Below are positions 1 to 12,200 of a stretch of DNA of 64,000 nucleotides, piece after piece. The position numbers and the translations under genes were made by a program. The DNA is taken from contig JAFREQ010000026.1 of assembly GCA_025331565.1 (NCBI GenBank), positions 1,488,001 through 1,552,000 of the forward strand, in the 5' to 3' direction. This stretch comes from Holacanthus passer (Eukaryota; Chordata; Actinopteri; Pomacanthidae). The first letter of the stretch is position 1. Each line of letters starts with the position of its first letter. Under the pieces are notes generated by a model. It was not told the origin of the DNA, made no database searches, and saw only the letters and a program-made list of their open reading frames with translations.

Positions 1-1097
1 GGGGCAGCTCTGTGTCTGTCCCATCTGCCACCCCACTCTACTGACACCCAAGGGAATGGCAGAAAGGGTGGGGGATTCATTTTGGAAAAAGGAATCGGGG
101 TCCAGTGGTCTAATGGGCAACAATGCAGGTTTTACTGACGGGCCAGAGGCAAAGGACACCGGCTGGGTGTGTGGAAGCCAATCTACCAATCTATTTGACA
201 AAACAGTGGGCCACCCCTGTCAAGCTCTGCCTCAGTCTGCCTAATAAGGCACGCACACCCCTGAAATTATGCCCCAAATGAGAAAGGGGGTGCACTGTAT
301 TTTACACACACACACAGACGTTACATACACCCGGGGCTAATGTCAGCCTAATGCATGGCCATGCTGTGGCCAGAGGGCTAATTGGGTATATAAACACAAA
401 CACATCCCTTGAGAGGCAAGAGGGGAAGGGTGTATTTTGTGCTATAGGCTCCCTGTATTGTTAGGAAGACAACACTGTAACTTAAACATGGAAGCTCATC
501 AGTACTTCAGCAGTATCGATAATGAAAGATGACATGGTTTTCGCTCTTGTGTACCCGGCAGCTTGATGCTCTTTTGAAGCTGTGCATACAATGTGATGTG
601 GAACGACTTGGTGGCAGGTGGCATCTCATCCTGTCTTTATCCAAACGGTGATCAGAAGACAGTAAGTGGTGCAGCTACAACAACAGCAACAACAAAACAG
701 TCATGTGGAAGAGAAGCATATGGCTCTTGCACCACTGGGCAGAAGGAGCACTCAGCAAGATGAATGCTGAGGTGCTGGCAACAAAGCTGACTTTAACTTG
801 TCAAATTAACAGCATATCAAAAGAGAGAGAGGGAGAGATGAGGAGGAGGAAGAGGCAGCAGCCTGAGCTTTTTTGACAAGTGCCACTTGATGGTGACAAA
901 GACAGCACAGAGAGGAACAGTGACTTGCTGTTGAGGTCAGATCACAGACAGTCAGCTGACGTTTGAAGTCCACACGTCGCTCGCTGTCACCTAGCTGAGT
1001 TCTTGATGCACTGTTTGTCCGTCCATACATGTATCATACAAACACACACGCAGACACATGCATCCACTGGGTGCTACCCTGCCCCCTCACTGCTTTG

Positions 1098-1225
1098 AGC
1101 GCTATGTTAATGAAACAGTTGCTGTTTCCTGGCATAACATTAATTACCCGATCAAAATAGAGTGGGTAATTAACTGCCCTTCTTTACCAGTGCTAATTAC
1201 ATTAGCAGAGAAGGGCCATTTCAGG
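1098..1225. promoter_or_regulatory. Candidate enhancer with palindromic TAATTA homeodomain-type sites
   Basis: About 130 bp just beyond the 3' end of ebf2. TTAATTACCC (1140-1149) is mirrored by GGGTAATTAA (1164-1173), and a perfect inverted repeat GCTAAT-TAC-ATTAGC lies at 1192-1206. Dense TAATTA cores with such symmetry are typical of homeodomain-bound developmental enhancers. Regulatory function is inferred from motif content only. Confidence 0.35.
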
Positions 1226-1752
1226 GGAGCAAAAGAGAGGAGAGAAAGAAAGACGGGATGAAGCGGCACCAAACAAAGACTTAGCAAGGCACATGCCTAG
1301 GCGTGTGTGTGTGTATGTGTGTGTTTTATGAGAGAGAAAGAGACAGAGAGGAGGAGGCCACGTTGGAGATGTGGTTCTCACTCGGGGGCCCCCAGAGGCT
1401 TGGTCCTCAGAGAAAAGCAGGCTTATCGAAGAGGAGAGAGATGGGGGGGTGTTGTTGTTTATCTTGACATGCTCTACTCAGTCTTTAACGCTCGCATCAC
1501 AATTAAGATGCTGCGGCTCATCAGCTATGTATACAAAACAGTGTAGCAAGCTGCACGAGCACACAGGTGATGGGCAGAGTCAAAAATAGATCCAGCAAAA
1601 GAGAGATGTGGAGTCTTGCAGGAAAATCTTAATGTCCAGGAAATTGTCAGCGTGTGTGTCAATACTTACCGTGTAATTCTGCACATATGTTAAAAACCAT
1701 TTGATTCTATGTAAGAACTAAAACCGGCATCAGTGACTTTTTTCTCATTTGT

Positions 1753-3280
1753 TTTATTTGGAGCACAAAATATAATTACACCTTGAGATATACAAATCAC
1801 ATTTGCACCATTTTTTGTACCGTTTCAAAGAAAGATGGCTTCAAAAAACATAATATTAAATTGCTAATAATTTTTAAATAAATAAAATTAACCAAACTCT
1901 AAAAACAATTTTGCAAATGTCTGTCTACTCTTTGTGTTGCTTGTTTTCACATCCTGAGAATGAAGTTTGTGTTTGCGTGGTGACAAAAATCAGTGAGTAA
2001 GAACAGCATGATATGGATTAATGAACACCTAATACGCCCCATTCTTTTCTACTGAGCAGTTTGTGCTTTCATTTACTGTACTGCATAGTGACTAGAGACC
2101 TGTACTGGGTTCACACATTTAAAATGAAACTGTAAAATCTATAAGTTACAGTCTTATAAATTCAGATTTGCAAGGTGGAATGAAATAATATCAGGGCGTT
2201 GGTGTGACAAAGCATGCATTATAAGTGAAATTAAAAAGGATAAGGCTAACTAACATTTTCCTTTACACAAGGACAAAAACCTTCTTTAGATGTGTGCATA
2301 ACATTAAGATTTTTGCTATGCAAGAACCTGAAAACTGGGGTTGTTTTATTCCAAAAAAGTGTGTTAGAGTTGATCTTCTCCACCAAAAAAATCAATTCCC
2401 TATGATCATTTAGCAAATCAATTATCAATTGTTGAGATAACTTCATTTCAGTGACAGTTGGAAAAGGACCACTTTATAAAAACACATTTATATTATTCCC
2501 TAAACTAACTATAATAAGTTAAATTGCTTGTTCTTAAATAAATCAATATATGAATTCCTTTAGTAATAACCCTTGAGACAAAGAGTTCTCCCATGTAAAA
2601 CTGTAGAGATCAGAAAAAAAAAATAAAGGGTCTATTTTTCTGGAATGTAAATTGTCTTCAAAAAGCCTACTACAAAAAAAGCTCTCGCTAACTCACAGAC
2701 AGTGTACACACACATGCCATTTAAGGTGTCCATACACAGACAAATAGCACCCTGCTTCTTAGAGCTGCAACATCATATCAGAGTTGTCCGTCATCCAACA
2801 ACGTTCAGTGCTCTCGCAACGCATCCCGTACGTCTCTGGCCAAGGTTTGTTCAGGCGTTGGAAGAACCAGACACTGCATGTGACAGCAGGCCAGAGGTAA
2901 ATACAGATGCTTTTGAAGCTTGGAGTGAAATTAAGACCAGTTTTCCTTTCGTTTCCTTTCAAAATGCAGATGCTTCGTGACACACACAGCGGTATATGGT
3001 CCAGTCTGATGCTGTTAGCTAAGGAGCATTGTCTGTCTGTAGGTGTGGGTGAAGTAATCTGCTCTGCTTCTGGAGTAGATGACTGGTCTTTGGACATTTT
3101 CAAACCCCGTCCTGTTCATCCACCTGGATGAAAGAGGGACTAAGAAATGGCAGGGGGGCTCTGGAAGGACAGTTATACATGGTCGCTAGTGATCAATTTT
3201 CCTTTCTCCCTGCCCTCTTAATGCCAAAAGAGGGGCTAAGTGAAGCAGTGGTCTGGGGTAGATTTGGGGTGGGTGCTTTG
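1753..3280 (-). other. ebf2: Probable ebf2 3' untranslated region
   Basis: Sequence following the stop codon on the minus strand. It is AT-rich with no convincing coding exon. A minus-strand AATAAA lies at 1758-1753, which would give a 3'UTR of about 1.5 kb. The end is inferred only from this hexamer; other polyadenylation sites are possible. Confidence 0.4.
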
Positions 3281-6200
3281 CTACATCGGGGGAACAACCA
3301 GGCCCGTCATTGCTGGAGAGAAAAAAATATACAAAATCTATGATTCTAATCAATCAGGTCTTGCATTATTGTACATCCAGCAACTTTTTTGTCTTGTTCA
3401 GTCAAAGCTTTCCAGTGGTTAGTACAGGGGGTTAGACTGCATTCGTAAGTTCAGACAGGGGGGTCAGATAGTGAGTTGGATGGCTACCTCTGAAGCTGTT
3501 CCCCCCTGAGGCGGGGCAGGCAGGGGAGGGAGAGCCCTGGGGTCTGAGGACAGGAGCAAAAGCACTCTTCTGTTTAGCAGCGGACGGGAAGGAGGAGAAA
3601 GGCAAAAGAGACGATGAAGAGCTGGAGCTTCCTGGTATGGTGGGACTGGAGGGCATTACTGTGGAAGAGAGAGCAACAGTCAGTCTCAAGTCTGAATTTT
3701 ACAATGAATATTTACACAACTATAAAGTCTTACTGTAGGGAGAGCCTGTGGGGGAGGCACTGCTGAAGCCAGGAGAGCCAGGTACTCCTAGACTGGTCAT
3801 GGGAACTGTCCCATAGCCCCCGGTCATCCCTCCGCTGCCCCCGTAGCTGGACTGCTGAGGAGTGGAGGCTGATGGGTAACCCCTCGGAGACAAACTGCTG
3901 GAATTTCGAATGTAACCTGGAGGAAAAATTAAAACGTTGGGTCAGTTCTGAACTTCATTTGTGGAAAAAAAAAGAATGGTTTATGTGTCGTTCTGCTCAC
4001 CTTGGCTGCTCTGTCCAGGCTCCCCGATGCTGACGCCTAACTGAGAAGGATAGGAGCCCAGGCCCATGACGCTGCCGTGGGCTGGTGAGCTGGGCAGCGC
4101 CTGCAGCTGACTGTGAGGACGGGGAACACTGTAGAGAGCCTCGGCAATGTCGGCCGCACGTTTCAACAGCATGTCCTACAGGAGATACGGCGACACAGAA
4201 ATTAGCTTTGCAGAGTCTCAGATACAGAAAGAAGCCAGGTGATGCACTTCTAGGCTGTCAGAATGTTCCCTTTATGAACACATCTGTAAACTGACAGTAA
4301 ACAGGTAAGCATTAATAAATCCCAGAAGCTGAGCATGTGTGAGCTTTGTCCAATTAGTCCACTCCGCTCAGATACTGAAACATCCTGATGCACTAACACA
4401 GTCAAACGTGCTCTGAACCGTATTATCATGCAATCATAATTTGACAAAAAAATAAAGCCCTCTGAATATTCACTCAGAGGTTTCAAATCTCTGCAAGTTA
4501 ATTACTGGAATGAATGGAAACACAGTGGCTGCCTCGCAGGTTTTAACTAATGTTATGCTTTGTAAAATGGTCAGCAGTAATGTATAAACATGCATAAACA
4601 ATTATCATTTAAAGGACTCAAACAAAATCAGTGGTGTAGTCTTTTAAATGTCTGAACGTTCTGTGTATAACAATATTTCATTTTAAAGTATTTGGGATAT
4701 TGTACCAAAGCTGCTGTTTACCTGATTACTATGTGGATTTCCATACAGGGCCTCCACAAGATCTGCTGCTCTCTTCAGGAGGATTTCCTGCAAAGAACAG
4801 CATTTATTACATTAACATCTTAATGAGAGTGTAGCATGCACAGTTTCTTGAAAAATCACCGTGAACAGGGTAACGTCTTTTATATAGGAGTCTCTAACCT
4901 TGGCTAGTTTCTCCGGGTCACCGGGATGTCGAGGAATGACCTTTTGAAGACGTTGGAAACCGTAGTCTATAGTTGGCTCATTTAGGGCTGAAATAGAATA
5001 AAAAAGAACAAATATAGCACATTAAATCTGGGTCAAAAGTCATTAAAATGTCTCGTTTAAAAGTCTTAAAAAACAATGTTTTGTCTGAATACCTGTGTAG
5101 ATGAAGCGTCCAGGGGCTCCCTTGCAGAACTGTTTAGATTTATAAGACAGCGTGACCTCCACAACCCCCGGGATGTGTCGAGGGGGTGTCTGGACACGGA
5201 TAGCATGTGGCGTGATCAGCTGAGGAACAGGACAAATAACAGTCACAAAACAGCAACAAATTATCCCCCCCCCCTCCTCCAATGCCTTGTAAATATTTAG
5301 GCTAACACAATACTGCGGAAAGATTAATTTGTGAAGACTGCCCATAAATCATCTAAATAATGAGACAAGCCATATGCTATATATATCATTTCAAAATACG
5401 CTTCAGACTCTACCATCATTAGTGAGATGTTTTTTAGACAATTCCTACCTCACTCCACACCAGCATGCTGCCAAACACCACCTGCAGCCCGTCAAAGAAG
5501 TTCTCCCCGATGACGATGACCATAGCCCCACCAGTGGTCCAGCCCTCACTGGGGCTGATGGCTTTGATACACGGGGTGGCTGCACAGGAGAGCGAAGCAA
5601 GAGTTACTTCAATGCAGGATGTGCACCAATTGACAGAACAGAGAGAGCATGCTTTATCTGTTTCAGGAGGAAGGTGTTGAAAGTGATTTTTAATCATGAG
5701 GACTAAACTAAAAAGCTTAGTTAAAAGATGACATTATTATTTGATGGCTACTTAATTCTGTCCATGTGGATTTTATTCATCACCACAAACTGCATGAAGA
5801 ATATGGTGTTGGACAAGGAAGAAAAAAGATCCATATTAAATGTAGGTCAAAAACTTACATGACCTGAAAGCAATGCAATCATATACAGCAGAATAATACT
5901 CTGGTTAAATACACAGTACATAGACTCATATACAGTGTTGGTATTTGGATCCTTTTTCCTAAGTAAAAGCAGCAATAGAACTGTGTAAAAATATTCAGTT
6001 ACAAGTAATGTCCTGCATCTAAATCTGCATTAAATCTACATTAAATCTTACTTAAGTAAAAATATGGAAGTATTATCTGCAAAATGTAGTTAAAGTATTA
6101 AAAAATTTAAACACACTAACATGCAGGAAAATGGTCCTGTTATTATTGGATTCTAATTACTGATAGATAAATGTATAAAGGGGGATTTTAATGTTGAAGC

Positions 6201-9200
6201 TGGCTGGTGGGGAGCTTGTTTAAGCTACATTTTACACTACTGGGTTGTTAATTTACAGTGTAAATTTAACAGTCCGTCATATGTTTTGCATATAAAATAT
6301 TAATCAACAAAGTAACTAGTAATCACAGATGTCAAATAAATGTAGTGTAAAAAACAGTTCTCAATGGAATGAATTATAAAATAGTGTTAATTGGAAATAC
6401 TTAAGTATAAGTACCTAAAACTGCAAGTACTTGAGTACTGACTTTCCACGACTGCATTGGCAAATGTCATGTGTGTTTACCCTGTGTTAACTTGTTGTTC
6501 TTCATGCTTAAAGATATGGGTTTAACATAAGATATCATTATCATCTGTGCTTTATTTAATTAATGCATTCATTAGCTCGATTAATGACCCCAGGAGCATC
6601 ACTGGTTATGTTTGATATATCATGGTGATTATGAATGGACTTTAAGCAGATCAAGTACTTGCTGTGTGCACTATGTTTCTGAGTGTGAATGACGAAGTAG
6701 ACGCGTAATAAAATAAAACAAGATAAATGGGGTGTGACATTGAAGTGCTCTCACCATATTCCATCGTATTCTCAACAGACTCGCCTGGCTCCAGCCTGCG
6801 AGCTCTCCTGCCGTGTTTTGAGTTGTTGTGGACGAACATGTTGTCAGACACCGCGAGGACATGGCCATCTACGCTCACAGTGCTGGACAAGACCACCTGA
6901 AAGGAAGAGGGGAAACGAGCCAAGAGGAAGATACATGAGTGTATGTGCACGACTTAGACAGCAAGCTGCGAGTCACAATCTCCGGTTACAACAGCAAAAT
7001 CCCCGAGCAACGATTTGTTTCAACATACAGGTGATAGTAATATTTCTTAATAGGTAATGTGACATCCCTGGGATCTTTATAATATGTTTGCATTCTGGTG
7101 ATGACACTGCTCATACAGCCCTCCACTCCTCCATCAGGTCCCCATATGGCCTCTCCGCTGCCTCTTGCCTAACTTTTTGATTCATACAGCATGCGGCAGG
7201 CTCATCGTTGATCCTTCAATGACACCAAACATATGGACCAAATCTCCCATTTTTGCCGGCCGTTAAAGTAGTGGATGATATATAGTGGCCCTTAATCTGA
7301 TTTTCTGGCCTCAGCATGTGTGTGTCCCTTCCCACATCTGCCTCACACGGATGACACACATATAATTAATGAGGGGATACTTGTAGGTTTTTCTCTTTGG
7401 ATATTTATGAGTGTTGATGTGATACTATTTCTGAAAGTGATAATGAGTTTGGGTGGGTGTTTAAGGGCTTGTTTTTGCGAGTCAAGGGGAAAGGGGCAGC
7501 CAGAGAAAGTCATTTTCAATTAAATAGAAAACTATAAATATTCTATAATATGCATTTTTAGAAAATCAGACAGCAAAGATAAAACTTTTCCTTTGAAATA
7601 AACACATGGCAGTAATTTTGCAGGTGAAGGAACATAAGAAAGAAAAGGAGGAAAAGCATATGTGCTATAGGTGGTGGAAAGGGAGGGGAGCCTAAAGGAA
7701 AATAACTGTAAATTATCGATCAAGCAGCCGACTCCTGTCCGGCTCTGATCACCTTTTAACCCAGAGATGAGAGTCTTGGAGCGCCCGAGTGCTCGTAACT
7801 TCTCAGCATGTGTCACGTCGCAGGAGTTAAAGCAAACATGGTGGAAGACAGAGGGAGCACGGAGAAGGAGAAGGGACAGAGGGTTTGCCTGGAGAAGGAG
7901 AATGCCAGACGGGGGCCGCTGGTGCTGAAAGACGGCAGAGGAAGTGAGGCGGGAGTGTCCCCTGTGACCACTTCCTGGGTCACGGAGCATGACCTCCTCC
8001 ATCTGGAGCCAATCACTCAATTCTTGACAACTTCCTGAAACACCTCAACCTGTTTCCTGCACCCCAGCACCCCAATGACCAAGTCTCCCACATAACTAAC
8101 TCCTTTCGTTTGTCTTTCCGTCTCTCTGACTCCTTATTGATTTTTAACTTTCAACTCCCTCCTCCATATCTGCCAACTTTTCCAGAGCTTTACTATGCGT
8201 ATGAGTTTGTGATACTTAGAACAGACTGGACAAGAAATTAATTATTAAATTTTTCTGCCAAGATGGATGGGCATGAAGGGGGGATGTTTTGCATGTTTTT
8301 TTTTTAACGCATATTCAGTCCCACATGTTCTCAACTTCCCTCTTTCTGCTCATACACAAGCACACTCATGCATCTTTTCATACCTGAAATCTCCTCATGT
8401 CCCTCGGGTTTCCCGCAGTCTTCAGACAATTCTGGTTACATTTCAGGAAAAACTTCAAGAAAAACCTGCAAAGGTAAATAAGAGGACACATGTTTGTACA
8501 TCAGCAACGAAGAAATCACATGAAAGAATATGATTATTTGCTACCCTGCGACACACAAAGGAGACATTCATTATTTTTCAGAGACGGGTCTCGTAGATGG
8601 CGTGTGTTCGTGTATGTGTGTGTGCACATCTATATGATTACAGCTCTGACATCAATCGCAGCTGTTTAGCTTAGTATTAAAGTCAATGTTATTACACTTT
8701 AAATCAAGTGATGAGAATTTGAAGCACAGTCCAGTGAAAAGTGCTGCTGTGTTTCAAAGTAAAGTGGAGACAGTGATGTATGCCAGGGGACTCAGGGGAC
8801 CGTGGTATCCCGCAATGCCGTATTTGAACCCCCACATGGGAATGGAGAGGGAACGAAGTAGAGACAACTACAGAGAAAGTGAAACGAGGAGGTGGAAAGA
8901 GGAAGGTAGTGATAGAGGCACAGGCGCCGGTATGGACATGAATTTTGTTTTCAAGTGTATGTGTCTCATTACGTATGTGAGAGTACTTTTGAGGGTGTGG
9001 AGCCTGAGAGAAGAGGAGAGGGAGAGGGGTGCTGATAGCCGCTGCTACACCAAAAGAAAACCTGAGAGGAAGGTGGAATAAATAGGAGAGAGGGAGACTA
9101 CGGAGAGAGACTCCAAATCCCAGGTGTACACAGTTCGGCAACACGGCCCGCTGCCATGGCAACGCAGCTCTGCCGCAATCCCAAAGTCCCCACGCTGAGA

Positions 9201-12200
9201 GGCAGAGACAGCGATGGGAACGAGGAGGCAACAACAAGAACACATTCCATCACTGAAACACGGCGAGGAGGGAGGAGAGACACTCGGAGAGGTGAGATGT
9301 AGGAAAGTATATAAAGAGGGCAGGTGCAGACGAGGATGAGGAGAGCCAGGCCGATCTCACGACGAAGACGAGATGCGTGTTAAAAGACAAGGAAGTGATG
9401 CGGAGCAGTGATATAATTGTGGCTGTTGGTTTAGCACTCAAGCAGACGTCCACTTCACTTCACACAATTCAGACTCGCTCGATGAAAAGCATGTCCATTA
9501 ATGTTCCAATTAAACAAACAACAACAGTGCAGAAGAAAAATGCTGCAGAGGGAGGCAGCGGTTTTGGGCTACATGGTTAGCTCCGATCCCACCCACACTG
9601 TGCTCTAGGCAAATATAAGTCATCTTAATGGAGAGCGGTTGTTTGGAGAGGAACTTCATATTGGCCCCACAGCCCTGAACCCTCCCATCGAATACTAATC
9701 TCTCCCTCATTCTGTCAGCTTTTACTCGCTATTCTTCCATCACCGGCTCCAGCTTCCTCCCTTGTGAACAGGACCTGGCTTGAAACTAGCTCTCAGTTCC
9801 AACAGTGTGTCCAATATTTCTTGATTTGAGATATTTCGTCAGAGGACAATCAATATTGTTGTTGGCAGAGGGTGATTATAATTTATCAGCGAGAGCTCGG
9901 ACCTCCAACCTCAAAGCTGCGCTAGACCTCGGTTTGGGCTGGAAGCATGTAAAAGGGCACATCTGCACCTCTCCCACTTCCTTCTTCCATCTCTTTCCTC
10001 ATCAATGTCTGACTTGGTTTTTCTTCCTTCCATCTGCCTGTTAGACACATTGACAGTATCAGTCTGACATTATGGTGATTTAAAAGCACTATATATACAT
10101 TGCACAAGTAAAGTTATACAGTTTGTTTCCTGACCATAATCAAAGTGTTCTGTTTCATTTTACTGCCTCCTTTGAGGGTTATGCTGCATGTATGTTTTAT
10201 CTTAGGCAGTTTTTTTTTTTCATTTTAAAGGCTATAGCGTTCATTCATAAGGAGGTATGTCAGCACAGGGACCCCATTTTTGGCTTTAATAACCATGTCC
10301 ATGGTCTGGCTGTGGTTTTCCCACAATCGTCTCTATGACACTTGCTTGTTGGCCACTTCATGTTCATCTAACCAGCAGTCATCATTCATTTGACTGACTG
10401 ACATGATAAAACTTGCAGTGATGCCTCAGATAGCGAAATCACAACCCTAATTGAGAGGTTGTCTCCATCCATCTCAGGCTTTGTGCACTTTCTGAGGGTT
10501 CTTGACCTTGTTTGTTGACTTCTTCTCATCATTCCCTGCTTGTATGACACCAGATGCCTCACACACACAGAAACACACATTCACATGCATGCATGCACAC
10601 TCTAATACACCGACACCCCCACCTTTGCCCCCTCCCAAAAACCCATTGAGTCAACTTTTCACCCCCCTCAGTTCGGACGCACACAGCTGCAAATGCTGAA
10701 ATTAAAGCGAGACATTGACGCATATATTAGCATGCATTAGCCGCTTCCCCCTGCCCACTTAACATGCAAATCTCCCAGCCCCGTCGCCTCGCACCTTCTG
10801 CCACACATTCATTTGCTGAATTATAATTAGACTAATCTTGCATAATTAATAAGAAGTCGAGGACCCTCTGTTTTTTATCCCCTCCTCTATTGTGGTTGCA
10901 AAAGTTTAATATTGCTGTTGTTTGTTTTTGTTTTGGTAATGTAATACACCCACACACCTCCCATTCCAGAGGGAAGAGATGAGGAGAACATGCAAAGAAT
11001 TGGAGGTGATCTTCATGTCACAGGGAAATTGCAGAGAAAGGCTATTTTCAAAGAACTCCAATTGCTGTTGATATTCAATGCGCGCCTTGTTCTTTACATT
11101 CACAGGACGCCCTGCTCAATAAAGCAGGTGTAAAATGGTGATTCTGTTTGTTTAAGATACTTTTAACATAGTGCAAATAAAGCTAATGGGGAACGTGTTT
11201 TAACTGTAATATATGTCTGTAATGATGAATCATTTTGTTTTCAATAGCTGACGAATCCACTTTGTGCGGCTGAACAAGCTGTAGAAAAATCTTCCTGTGG
11301 CATTAGATTACTAATAAATATGAGACCAACTTGATAAGAGCAAACTCTTCATGACTTTATTGTTCAACATTGGTGACAAATTTAAAAAGTAATTGAATTT
11401 CACAGAGTTGACTGTGGCCAGCAATGGAAACCAAGCTTTATCTTCCACAACATCTACCCTCCACAGACACACTTAAAACAGGAAACACAAACAAACCATA
11501 GACCCGAGTCTTAAACCTTGGGATCATTTTCCACTGTGGCACCACAGGGAGTCTGTTATTTCTTTTCTGTCTTCACTTCTGCATCTCTGTCAAGGCCTGC
11601 TATCCCTTTTGTCTGCATCTGCTTCAGTTCCCAAGACTAAACACAGGCCTCGCAGCATGAGGCGGCCGTCCCGGTGGTGACAACTTGCTTAGCTAAAACT
11701 AGTTCACCGACCAACCAGCAAGTCATGACACTAAAAACAATAGCAGAAATGCAGTTTTTGTAAATATATCACTCCTCTGTCTGGAGCCTCAGTTTCACAT
11801 TTCTCAGTCCTTTGGGGCATCTGTTACACATAAGTGTTACACACGATGCTTTACATATGGCCTTAATCATGCAACGAGCACCTTAGCAGCACAGGACCCC
11901 TAACAAAAATTTTCATAGGCATTCATCAGCACTAATCACTGTTGACATAAACTGCCTTTTCACATGGACATAAAACACATCGCCCTCTGTGCTCATTGTA
12001 AATGAAGGTTTACTGGTAGCAGCGGCTCTTGTGATGCAAAAGGATTTTTAACACAGAGTTGAAGTTAGTTAGCAGCACAGCTAGAAAACTTTCTCCACTC
12101 GTCTCCTTTTCTGGGTTTGGCTTTGGCCTTCCAATTTTGGGTTACTGCACCAAAGATGACAAATTTATGCGTTGATAGAAAAATATGGGACGGGAAAATT

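Noticed and set aside
3432..3689. ebf2 ending by read-through at 3432 after the [14 protein letters not shown] exon
   Set aside because: A GT donor at 3487 splices in phase to 3312-3281, giving the family-typical end [10 protein letters not shown].
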